Below, in pieces: positions 31,204-53,880 of a stretch of 64,000 nt of DNA (positions are counted from its first letter, which is position 1; every line of letters starts with the position of its first letter). Made by a program: the position numbers and the translations under genes. Source of the stretch: Epiperipatus broadwayi (lineage: Eukaryota; Onychophora; Udeonychophora; Euonychophora; Peripatidae); contig JAQFVV010000141.1 in the NCBI GenBank assembly GCA_028023455.1, forward strand, positions 1,684,056 to 1,748,055. The letters run 5' to 3'. The notes beneath the pieces are model-generated. The model was not told the DNA's origin. It searched no databases and was given only the letters and a program-made list of their open reading frames with translations.

Positions 31204-33417
31204 AACGAGCACAGACGTTCGTTACATTGTTTTTTTTTTTATTTATTAAACATGAAAGTAAATTAAAAAGTTTGCATTTAAAATTTTTATTTAAGAATTA
31301 AAAATTGAAATTAAATATCTTAAACTCGTATATATTAAATCGCACAGATAATGAAAAATTATTAAAATAAAACTTTTTTAAAGAAAAAGTATTTTAAAAC
31401 TAAATTTTAAAAAGATTTGGAGATAAAATTATATCTTTAAATTTATCTTTAAATATATCTTTGATTTGGAAAACAGGTTAATTAATCAGAAATGGAAATG
31501 ATAAATTTAATTAGTCAAATGTAAACCAGCCTTGGGCATTTAAATGTAAAAACATCGGTCAGATAGGAAAACAATAGAAACAAATAGCCAATGAAAGAAA
31601 TCCATCAGGAAATCGGACCTCAGCAAAAGGATCATCACATCGATGACATAATGCCAAGTCAATCCTTCGAATACGTATAAAAGGAAAATTTGGAAATTAT
31701 TAATTAGTGACTGGAAATTGATTATTACGATGTGACTATATGTAGTAGTATGGAGTTGGAAGTGAAGGAGTTGACAGACGCACTGTCAATTCTTTCAGCT
31801 GTTAAAGAAAGGGGAAATGAACTATCATTTCCTTCATTAAGGACCAATTAAACTAAAAAAACCTCCGAATGATTAAATAAAACAATGGCTAAATGGATAC
31901 CAATCTTAGGACGGCATGGGAATTCATGTTCATGGCAAGCAACGAATAAAGATGAACTGTTTTAAACCGTAAGAACTTTATAAATAATGAACATTAAATT
32001 AAAATTTTCTATATTTAAATGATTGCAATATGATCCTATCTGACCAAACTAAATTCTTTATTAATAGTGTTATTTGATGTATTTTTTTTCTTATTTATGT
32101 AAAATCATTTCCATTTATTTATTTTTTATTCTTTAAGTTTTTAGCATGATCTTTTTTGTTTTTCGTGAAATTAATTATATAAATGTTAAACTTAAGTCGG
32201 GCATGAATGGCTGTATAGGTTTGAAAAGTTATATTAGGGGAGGGTAATCTTAGGTTATTTGGGTCATTGTTAGATTGGGTCAATGGATTGAATATATTGA
32301 TGTAGTTAGTAGATGTAGTCGGAGATTCGCTACTGGCAGAATTGTTTATATATACGCTGCACTCACCCATTTGCCCATGAAAGGAATTATAAGACGGAGA
32401 ACGCAGTTCCTTTCTATGGAGTTTTTTTTTATTGTTCTTTTCATTAGATAGATGTAATATCCCTATCTGATGAGAGTCAATGTCTTTTCTTAATCTCTTG
32501 GGTGCTGCCGTATTCCGTATTACATTGAATACATCGATGTATCAGATGAATTGATGCCAGTTTGACTACGAATTTTGGCCTAAGGTTAAATAGGGATAGA
32601 ATGTTTATTTTCAAATGCAAATCTATGTAGTCTATTCATAATCGACACTAAATAAAATTGCATTAAATTTAAGTTGTTTATAGACGCTTGCATGGATGGT
32701 TTATTGGTTAACTATGTTTTGCGTTTTCATATTTGATCAAAATATATAGACATTCGATAAATAATGATACCTTATGGTGAGTATCTAAAATGTATTTATT
32801 CGGATGACTTTTAAGTTATTGGTGACAATGCAAGTATCTTATGGTGAATACTATTGGGTTATGCATAAATTTTCCTCCGCAATTGTCAGTAATCAATAAT
32901 TTTGTATTTTGATCATTTATGTTTATTTTGAAATGTTTTTGACCATGAAATCTATGTAACCGATCTGTATTCAACATTATAAAAAAGCTTTCATAAATTT
33001 ATCTGTGCGAACTTAATTAAAATGTAAAATTAGAATATAATAGTAATTAAAGGTAAATTAAATTCAAAAATCAAAGTTAAAAATGTAGGTTAAATTTTGA
33101 AATGTAAAACTAATACTAAAATAATTTTAAATCTTATATATGTGTGCATAAATAAATGTTTGTACGTTAATTACTGGCAGTGGCTTATTTTTTTTTTAAT
33201 ATTGAAATATAATTAGATAAGATATTATATTATTTAATCTCTGCCATTCCACTGAGCTAGTGACATGGGCTAACGACCGGAAGCAAAATATTAAAAAAAA
33301 AAAAAAATTTTTTTTGACTTACGTATCTGCCTACTTTATAAATTTTTCTAGGTTCAAATGCCTAGATGGCGCCCTGTAGTGCAGATTATGTTAAGTAATA
33401 TTCCCCGGATCGTTACA
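31201..33417 (+). repeat. LTR-like repeat, left copy
   Basis: 2,217 bp, about 97-98% identical by eye to the right copy. Most differences are C/T or G/A, often at CpG. The 5' end is itself a hairpin: TGTAACGA, 10 bp loop, TCGTTACA. Blocks also occur inverted and diverged at 5462-7515. Confidence 0.9.
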
Positions 33418-34133
33418 ACTGGTGAACCAACTCGGGCCGATCTTTAATAAACCACATATACCCTGAGCAAATTTTATCAAAATGAAATATTTTTATCTCT
33501 TTACATATAGTCGTATACTTTAAATCTTATAAAAGCACTGCCAGAATGAAATAGCACATATATTAAAAACTAGAAAGTATAAATAATTTTAAACGGTAGT
33601 TCGTTAAAAAGAAAGTCAAAAGGTTGCGATTGATATTTTGTTGTTAATATAAATTATGCTTTAATGTGTATAGGAGCGCACATCCACGCAAGTTTATGAT
33701 GGTAAATGTGGTACCTTACGGAGAGTACCGTTGGGAATTTACTTCAGTGTAATCCTATTTAAGCATTTTAATCAGTCATAAATAAGTTGGTGGTATTTAT
33801 AATTGTGCTGCAAATATACACGCATAAACCCATTATCTTTCAAAATATATTTACTTCAATGCAACCTTCCTAAATAATTTAAATAATTTGCTTGTCATGC
33901 CGTGAGTAAAAATAAAATGTATAAAATAAAATAGAATTCTCGGGGGGAGGAGGTGTAAACGTAAGTGGTCCTTAGGTAAGCGATAGTAAACATTTTTCTT
34001 TTTGTATATAGTCTTTTTGTAAAATTATTAACCGGATGTTTGTAAACGTCTTCGTCAATCGTGTACCGTAATTACTAACCCTAAGTAAAATATATTTTTT
34101 TTTGATCATTTTTTTTAAGCAACTTTACTGATA
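33418..34133 (+). other. internal region of the LTR-like element
   Basis: 716 bp without an ORF. It starts with the putative primer-binding site (33420-33436) and contains the purine tract near 33943 followed by TGTAAACG. The block around 33530-33570 ('agcactgccagaatgaaatag') resembles, in inverted orientation, the 'ctggcagtggc' block of the flanking repeats. Confidence 0.6.
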
Positions 34134-36350
34134 TGTAACGAGCACAGACGTTCGTTACATTGTTTTTTTTTTTATTTATTAAACATGAAAGTAAATTAAA
34201 AAGTTCGCATTTAAAAATTTTCTTTAAGAATTAAAAATTGAAATTAAATATCTTAAACTCGTATATATTAAATCGCACAGATAATGAAAAATTATTAAAA
34301 TAAAACTTTATTAAAGAAAAAGTATTTTAAAACTAAATTTTAAAAAGATTTGGAGATAAAATTATATCTTTAAATTTATCTTTAAATATATCTTTGATTT
34401 GGAAAACAGGTTAATTAATCAGAAATGGAAATGATAAATTTAATTAGTCAAATGTAAACCAGCCTTGGGCATTTAAATGTAAAAACATCGGTCAGATAGG
34501 AAAACAATAGAAACAAATAGCCAATGAAAGAAATCCATCAGGAAATCGGACATCAGCGAAAGGATCATCACATCGATGACATAATGCCAAGTCAATCCTT
34601 TGAATACGTATAAAAGGAAAATTTGGAAATTATTAATTAGTAACTGGAAATTGATTATTACGATGTGACTATATGTAGTAGTACGGAGTTGGAAGTGAAG
34701 GAGTTGACAGACGCACTGTCAATTCTTTCAGCTGTTAAAGAAAGGAGAAATGAACTATCGTTTCCTTCATTAAGGACCAATTAAACTAAAAAAACCTCCG
34801 AATGAATAAATAAAACAATGGCTAAATGGATACCAATCTTAGGACGGCGTGGGAATTCACGTTCATGGCAAGCAACAAATAAAGATGAACTGTTTTAAAC
34901 TGTAAGAACTTTATAAATAATGAACATTAAATTAAAATTTTCTATATTTAAATGATTGCAATATGATCCTATCTGACCAAACTAAATTCTTTATTAATAG
35001 TGTTATTTGATGTATTTTTTTTTCTTATTTATGTAAAATCATTTCCATTTATTTATTTTTTATTCTTTAAGTTTTTAGCATGATCTTTTTTGTTTTTCAT
35101 TAAATTAATTATATAAATGTTAAACTTAAGTCGGGTGTGAATGCTGTATAGATTTGTAAAGTTATATTAGGGGAGGGTAATCTTAGGTTATTTGTGTCGT
35201 TGTTAGATTCGGTCAATGGATTGGATATATTGATGTAGTTAGTAGATGTAGTCGGAGATTCGCTACTGGCAGAATTGTTTATATATACGCTGCACTCACC
35301 CATTTGCCCATGAAAGGAATTATAAGACGGAGAACACAGTTCCTTTCTATGGAGTTTTTTTTTATTTTATTGTTCTTTTCATTAGATAGATGTAATATCC
35401 CTGTCTGATGAGAGTCAATGTATTTTCTTAATCTCTTGGGTGCTGCCGTATTCCGTATTACATTGAATACATCGATGTATCAGATGAATTGATGCCAGTT
35501 TGACTACGAATTTTGGCCTAAGGTTAAATAGGGATAGAATGTTAATTTTCAAATGCAAATCTATGTAGTCTATTCATAATCGACACTAAATAAAATTGCA
35601 TTAAATTTAAGTTGTTTATAGACGCTTGCATGGATGGTTTATTGGTTAACTATGTTTTGCGTTTTCATATTTGATCAAAATATATAGACATTCGATAAAT
35701 AATGATACCTTACAGTGAGTATCTAAAATGTATTTATTCGGATGTCTTTTAAGTTATTGGTGACAATGCAAGTATCTTATGGTGAATACTATTGGGTTAC
35801 GTATAAATTTCCCTCCGCAATTGTCAGTAATCAATAATTTTGTATTTTGATTGTTTATGTTTATTTTGAAATGTTTTTGACCGTGAAATCTATGTAACCG
35901 ATCTGTATTCAACATTATAAACAAGCTTTCATAAATTTATCTGTGCGAACTTAATTAAAATGTAAAATTAGAATATAATAGTAATTAAAGGTAAATTAAA
36001 GTCAAAAATCAAAGTTAAAAATGTAGGTTAAATTTTGAAATGTAAAACTAATACTAAAATAATTTTAAATCTTATATATATGTGCATAAATAAATGTTTG
36101 TACGTTAATTACTGGCAGTGGCTTTTTTTTTTAATATTGAAATATAATTAGATAAGGTATTATATTATTTAATCTCTGCTATTCCACTGAGCTAGTGACA
36201 TGGGCTAACGACCGGAAGCAAAATATAAAAAAAAAAAAAAATTTTTTTTACTTACGTATCTGCCTACTTTATAAATTTTTCTAGGTTCAAATGCCTAGAT
36301 GGCGCCCTGTAGTGCAGATTACGTTAAGTACTATTCCCTGGATCGTTACA
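34134..36350 (+). repeat. LTR-like repeat, right copy
   Basis: Same length and termini as the left copy (TGTAACGA to TCGTTACA). The two short reading frames of the minus strand (32119-32370 and 35109-35303) are the same sequence in each repeat and look like chance ORFs. Confidence 0.9.
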
Positions 36351-36363
36351 ATATATATATATA

Positions 36364-41060
<4,697 letters not shown>

Positions 41061-43080
41061 CCATGTTAAAGACTTAAATACATGTAGCAACAAAATGAGA
41101 AAAAAATATTTAACTAAATCAATCACATCTGCCAAGCAATGGGTATTATAAATTTAATATTTCACATACAAGAACAATAGCTTATTAGCTTGATCAATAG
41201 AAGCCGACTCTTATATAGCATTTTAAAAAATATATGCTATAGACAGAAATAGTTATAGATATTATTTACTGTTCCAGTTCAATCTAGTTAGTTATTTATC
41301 AAATAATTAATACTTAAAAAGGAGTGAAATATATTTGAAGGGATTTTATAAATAATTGAACTAGCAAATATACTTATAAATATTTCTCAAGGCTAGTATA
41401 TTTCATAGGATAAAATAAATTAAAATTAATTTTTCACTGAAACAAGCCATATTTAAAATCAAATAATTACTAATAGAATAATAAACAATAACGAGAGCAG
41501 AGTGAGTCATCACTATTTTCATAAGAGATTTTTAAAACAGCATGCAGAAAGATAAGGCTATAAAATAGTTATGTGAAGAGATTTTAATTACGCTCTTCTT
41601 CAAATATTGAAATTTAGTGTTGGCTGTTTCAACTCATCAGCATATACAATAAATATTAAAAACTAAGTAATTAATAGACAACTATAGACATAACTGCAGA
41701 GATATAGTTTTAAATTAGGAAAATATTAGTTCATTTTCTTAATGAAAACATTTTTAAAAAGCAAGTGGGTCATTTAAAGATTTTAACAAAATAGAAAAAC
41801 TTTACCATTAAAAAATGTATATTTAATTATTAGTTAGGTAACTGGAATTTAAAACTTTAAAGAGGTGGTATAGAATTAACATAAAATTAACACAGAGCTC
41901 TGCTGTTTGAAGTTAAGCTGGAGTTTGGTGAGCTTTCTTTGTGGTTGTGGCATTCTCTTCTTTTGGTGTTAGGCTGTAGATCTTATAGCAGCATGCTGTT
42001 TATGATAGTGTCAGATGAAATCAAACCCATCACCTCATAATGGAATGACAGCCAAGACTGTCCCACTAGCTTGACACTTAAGTTTTCAAACTAACTTTGA
42101 TTCTGATGGCAAACACTATTCAAAATGGAGTCTCTTCTGTCAAGCTCAAACATGGAATATTTATATTTCACCTTATCAGCCTTAACACCTTTTAAGAATT
42201 TACTTTGTGTTATGATTAAACATTTTAATTAATTTTACCAATCATATAATCTGATTTCATATATGCTGATAAGTTTCTGAGGTGTTATAATTTTTCCTTA
42301 ATTCTAAATTTTAATTAAATTTTCCTAAAGCACACAATTTTGATTTACATCTAGAGATAAATTACTAAGGCATTATAGTTATAACTTTTCTTATGGCTTT
42401 TATGAAACCATTTTTCTGTAAACAATTCTAATTAGTAAGGTCCCAAAATAGCTTATTTTTTATCTGGCACAATTTCAATTATCCAGATTTTTAAATGACT
42501 TCTTAACTTAACCTAAGGTAGGTGCGGTTGCTAATTACATTCTTGTTTATAGCAAAATCTGTTTCTAAGTAAAAACTTTTAATTCTTAAAAAAAAAAAAA
42601 AAAAAAAACCATTTAATTTAAAATAAAACTTTTCAACATATTTGAAATAAACCTTTTAACATATTTTAAATCAAACTTATTTAAATTATTTTGCATCTTT
42701 TAATATTTTAAATCAACATATAGATTTAATGTTATAAATCATGCCACCCCTATATACATTATAAATATAGGTTGGATTATATATCGACCCGATGAATTAA
42801 AATAATAACTTTATTAATAAATTGACCCCTAACATTACTTAATATAATAAAAGTATTTTATTAAAATACTATGCGATACTAATAATAATATGCTATAATT
42901 CTATCAAACTTATTTAATTATAGTGTTCTTTCATATGTAAATATATAATGCTATTCATACAGATATGATAGCAAATTGTAGCTTTATTTTACATAAATAA
43001 CTGTTTAAATGAAGTTCAAATCTAGAACAGACAAGTGGGCTATTAGGTTGATGATGAAACAGCAAGAAATTAAAAGGTTA
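41061..43080. other. AT-rich stretch without a recognised feature
   Basis: No ORF of interest. An A run (about 42590-42608) is present. It may be the diverged right part of copy A, but alignment with copy B is lost here. Confidence 0.45.
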
Positions 43081-43103
43081 CCTTTTCAATATATATATAT
43101 ATA

Positions 43104-43175
43104 TCAAACATAGATAGCTACATATATACGCTATATATATATATATATATATATATATGTAGCTATCTTGTTTGA
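43104..43175. repeat. TA foldback at the 5' end of the second hammerhead repeat
   Basis: Arms 43104-43128 ('tcaaacatagatagctac...') and 43152-43175 ('...gtagctatcttgtttga') are near-perfect inverted copies around (TA)n with one CGC interruption. The right arm is the start of the hammerhead repeat, so the left arm is an inverted duplicate of the element's own end. Confidence 0.9.
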
Positions 43176-43434
43176 TAGGCTGAGTTTGAAGACATTAACG
43201 TGTCTAAAAAAATCATGCTTGCAAATTGATAGAAACGTTTTGCATAAAAGCTTGGAATCAGTTTTTAGGTCTAGTTTTATAACTCCTATCCCTTCACTGA
43301 TGAGAGCAAATCAGCTTGAAATCAGCTGATCTGAGGGTGGAGAAAAATGAAAGAGACAGTGAATATTGACTCTGACGTTTATGTAAACAGAATACGCTTG
43401 TTTGGAGGTCTTGGTAAAGCTCCATCTATTGATC
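43159..43434 (+). mobile_element. hammerhead-bearing repeat, copy 2
   Basis: Plus-strand homologue of 7528-7797 over its whole length, moderately diverged. It lies between TA foldbacks and has no ORF. The ribozyme core is intact (see 43291-43337). Likely a solo pseudo-LTR or a non-autonomous derivative of a Penelope-like element; the parent is not among the PLE copies of this window as far as I can see. Confidence 0.75.
43291..43337 (+). ncRNA. type I hammerhead ribozyme
   Basis: Stem I 5' strand CCTTCA (43291-43296), core CTGATGA (43297-43303), stem II GAGC/GCTT with loop AAATCA and a G.U closing pair, GAAA (43318-43321), stem III ATCA/TGAT with a GC loop, cleavage C at 43331, stem I 3' strand TGAGGG (43332-43337) with one U.G wobble. 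Compared with copy 1, stems I and III differ in sequence but keep pairing, a compensatory pattern that supports a real fold. Confidence 0.82.
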
Positions 43435-43506
43435 ATTAATACAAGCGATAGCATGTTTTTACATATATAAAACTTCTTTTCCTTTTTCATATATATATAT
43501 ATATAT

Positions 43507-43516
43507 ATAATTGATG

Positions 43517-43560
<44 letters not shown>
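43507..43560. repeat. TA foldback at the 3' end of RTE copy 4
   Basis: Arms 43507-43522 and 43545-43560, one mismatch in 16, around (TA)n. The right arm is the 3' end of the minus-strand RTE copy 4, so the left arm is its inverted duplicate. Another TA array lies at 43489-43508. Confidence 0.85.
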
Positions 43561-50211
<6,651 letters not shown>

Positions 50212-51072
50212 ATCATACCATTTACACCTTAGACACCTTATCACTACTTTTATTTGTATTACACTAACAGTTTTGACTATCCTGCAGTCATCATCAGAGC
50301 TACAATATTGAAATATATAATTATACATTTATTACACTTATCCACATATTTATATACATAATTAATACACAATATAAACAAAAATAATTATACATTTTAA
50401 TATGATCTTTATAATAATCATTTCCCATTTTATTACCTTATTTTCTAAATAATTTTACCAATATTTTATATCACTTTATTTTATTTTTTAACTAATAAAT
50501 AATATAATAATTATAACTTTAATATTTATTTTATTATTTAATGTATATTATTATCATTTTTCTTATATTATAAAAGCAACTTCTAATTTTGTCTTATTTT
50601 TATTAAATATTTCTATCAATTAACTTTAACCACATTACAAATTATTTTTATTACAAAAATTTACTTACTTCTTGTTGATTCTATTACCAAAACCCAATTG
50701 ACAAAAAAATTCATTTTTTTGTATTTGTTTAACAATCCATCTATTGTCATATTCTTTAACTTTTTCTTTTAACCTTTTCAAATTCTAATTAATATTAACA
50801 ATTGTTTATAACATTATTGTTCTTTTCCCGGAATCTCTATTAAGAAGCAATCTTGATTAAAAGTATAAAACCAAGTCTTAATGGAGATTTTGAGGTAAGA
50901 ACAATAATGTTATAAACAATTGTTAATAATAATTAGAATTTAAAAAGGTTAAAAGAAAAAAGTTAAAGAAAATGACAATAGAGGGAGTGTTAAACAAATA
51001 CAAAAATTTTTGAATTTTTTTTGTCAGTTGAGTTTTGGTAACAGAATCAATAAGAAGTAAGTAATTTTTTTT

Positions 51073-51416
<344 letters not shown>

Positions 51417-51773
51417 TTATAATGTGGTTAAAGTTAATTGATAGAAACATTTAATAAAAATAAGACAAAATTAGAAGTTGATTTTATAATATAAGAAAAA
51501 TGATAATAATATGCATTAAATAATAAAATAAATGTTAAAGTTATAATTATTATATTAAATAATATTTGAAAATAAAATAAAGTGATATAAAATAAATTAA
51601 TATAAAATATTGGTAAAATTATTTAGAAATTAAGGTAATAAAATGGGAAATGATTATTATAAAGATCATATTAAAATGTATAATTCTTTTTGTTTATATT
51701 GTGTATTAATTATGTATATAAATATGTGGATAAGTGTAATAATTGTATAATTATATATTTGAATATTGTAGCT

Positions 51774-51808
51774 CTGATGATGACTGCAGGACAGTCGAAA
51801 CTGTTAGT
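51774..51808 (+). ncRNA. hammerhead-like motif, probably inactive
   Basis: CTGATGA (51774-51780), one extra T, stem GACTG/CAGTC with loop CAGGA, GAAA (51797-51800), then a 3 bp stem ACT/AGT. The extra base before stem II and G at the cleavage position argue against cleavage. The mirror copy on the left arm (about 50275-50312, minus strand) has lost the GAAA. Possibly a relic of a ribozyme. Confidence 0.35.
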
Positions 51809-51862
51809 GTAATACAAATAAAAGTATTGATAAAGTATCTAAGAAGTTGTAAATGGTATGAT

Positions 51863-52505
51863 GATTTATTATTATTATTGAACAAGAAATATACTTAATC
51901 ATTTATGTCTCTAGGATTAAGAAATGAAATGCATGACTTTATAATTAATGAATCACTAACTTTTATTTAAATGTCCTTATAACTGAACAAGTGGAAGATC
52001 ATAAATACTTAATGTGAACACTTTTATTTTATTGTTCATTTTGTTTGTATTTGGTTTGTTGTTAAAATATATTGTCAAATAAACTTATGTGGACTTAAGT
52101 GACTATTATGAAATTAGCAGATATTTGCCTAATACATGACTCTTAATAATTCAGCACAAATGCATTGATAAATGTAATTAGTTAAACAGTAAACTATTAC
52201 CAAATCTGTGGTAATAAATATTTATTTGCCATTATTAAATACTTCACATGTGATATTGTCAGCAATATAGTTATCTATAACTAAGAACTTTTGAAGTGCT
52301 CTTAATTAGACCCAAATGCATATTGTTTACCTGCAGTAAATTGTTCTATGTCTACAAAAACCTATTTGTCTTATAATTATTATCATTATTTGTATACATG
52401 AGCAAGATGTGTTATATATACAAACTGTGTAAATGAAGCCTCATGTTCCAAGCTAAAGAATATTTAATGATTTTTTTGTTTTGTTTTGTGTATGATAGAT
52501 AGGTA
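51863..52505. other. AT-rich stretch without a recognised feature
   Basis: Nothing coding or repetitive was noticed between the palindrome and the foldback at 52506. Confidence 0.5.
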
Positions 52506-52781
52506 GACCAACTATTTTTCTTTATATTGTTAAGTATCATTTCTTTTGCTTCAAGATCCTCTCAGATATGTATAATATGAAGAAATACTATAATGATAAA
52601 CAGAGAAAAACTCTCCATACAGTATTGCCACCTGTGCTAAACAGAGTAATCAATGGATGCCAGAAGGCTTGTGCATAAAATCCCTATCTAATGCCTACTC
52701 ATCCAATATAATACTTAACAATATAAAGAAAAATAGTTTAGCACAGGTGGCAATACTGTATGGAGAGTTTTGCTCTGTTTA
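52506..52781. repeat. nested inverted repeats sharing a segment with 53690-53790
   Basis: A 44-46 bp arm at 52599-52644 (contains 'tccatacagtattgccacc') recurs inverted at 52735-52781, and 52508-52535 ('actatttttctttatattg') recurs inverted at about 52709-52737. The centre (about 52648-52700, 'ccagaaggcttgtgcata') is repeated in direct orientation at 53722-53780. Confidence 0.8.
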
Positions 52782-53689
52782 TTAACAATTAATGTGCTAG
52801 TATAGGAAATGTGATCATGTGATGCTTAATGATTTAAATACTATAATGGGTAATTGATTATTATTTTGCTATAGTTTCATAGTATATATATCTTCTATAT
52901 GTGTATATTAGTGACAGAAATATTTGTTTGCTAATAGGAAGCTAACAGCAAATTTTAAAAAGGGATAAAGGCATAATATTATTGTTTTATCTCCACATTT
53001 TCAGAAATTATGAGGTCCGTTGATTAATAATTATTTTGCTTCAAATTAAAAAGATTTGTACTTTGTCAAAAATCAAAATTTTATTTCAATTTATTAGTTA
53101 ATATTAAGTACACAGAAGTGTTGATGTACCTTTGCTTTGCTAGAATGATAAGGTTTATTTAGTAGCAATTATTATATTTCAGATTTAAAATATTTATAAT
53201 TCATCAGGAATGAGAGATTATTTTAACTTATTAATTAATGTTGTTACAATATTTACATAATGAATATGATTTGAAATTCTTTTGTGCATTATTGTGTTTG
53301 TGTGCCTGTCTGTTGTTTAATCCATTTATATAACTGTTGAATTAAAAGTCAATTCAATTACTTTTCCAATCAGTTTAAGAGAGTTGGGATGCCAAAGAAG
53401 TGGAATGATTAGGAATCTAAGAGTGAGTTTATTATTTTTATGCTTAGATTGAAGTGTATTTAGTGGCTATGGAGAAAAAAATGTTTATATTTGATATATT
53501 GTATTGCCAGGGATTGAGAGAATTCTTCCTTAGTTTATTGAAATACTTGTCATGGGTGGATTATATTTGCCAGATGAAGCAATTGTATATTATGGTGATT
53601 ATATTATGTGAAGTAAAGTACTAAACATCACATGATCACCATCTTTTATACTAGCACTTAACTGTTATTAAACAAGCAAAACTCTTGAT
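52782..53689. other. AT-rich stretch without a recognised feature
   Basis: No gene, RNA or repeat structure was recognised. Confidence 0.45.
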
Positions 53690-53880
53690 ACAATAGTGTC
53701 ACCCTGTTTCAACCTGAGTTATCAATGGATTCCAGAAGGCTTGTGCATAAAATCATTATCTAGTGCCTACTCATCCAATGTCCCCAGACTAGTTTCTGTC
53801 TTGTGGCCTTTGTCAGTTAGGAGCCTTGGATCTGAGAGGACTGTACCTAGATTCTCACTGATAAAGGCCACAAGCTTAGT
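53690..53880. repeat. short dispersed repeat with a terminal hairpin
   Basis: 53722-53780 matches 52650-52705 in direct orientation. The following part contains a 17 bp inverted repeat, 'cttgtggcctttgtcag' at about 53799 and its near-perfect complement at about 53857, one mismatch. Composition is richer in G and C than the surroundings. Family unknown, SINE-like in size. Confidence 0.5.

Larger units (their letters stand above)
31201..36350 (+). mobile_element. non-autonomous LTR-retrotransposon-like element (LARD-type)
   Basis: Two near-identical direct repeats of 2,217 bp each (31201-33417 and 34134-36350) enclose 716 bp. Each repeat begins TGTAACGA and ends TCGTTACA, the TG...CA form of LTRs. 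Two bases after the first repeat lies TGGTGAACCAACTCGGG (33420-33436), which has the TGG start and position of a tRNA primer-binding site; I could not name the tRNA. A purine tract GGGGGGAGGAGG occurs at about 33943, but 180 bp short of the second repeat, which is unusual for a polypurine tract. No gag, protease or RT sequence is present. The element sits in a TA array, hiding any target duplication. Alternative: two tandem DNA-transposon-like copies with 8 bp terminal inverted repeats. Confidence 0.7.

Noticed and set aside
32119-35303. Minus-strand frames 32119-32370 and 35109-35303 sharing the same N-terminus
   Set aside because: They are the same chance ORF in the two LTR-like repeats, with differing lengths and no known domain.
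51774-51808. Functional hammerhead in the palindrome ends
   Set aside because: One extra base before stem II and G at the cleavage position; listed only as a low-confidence relic.
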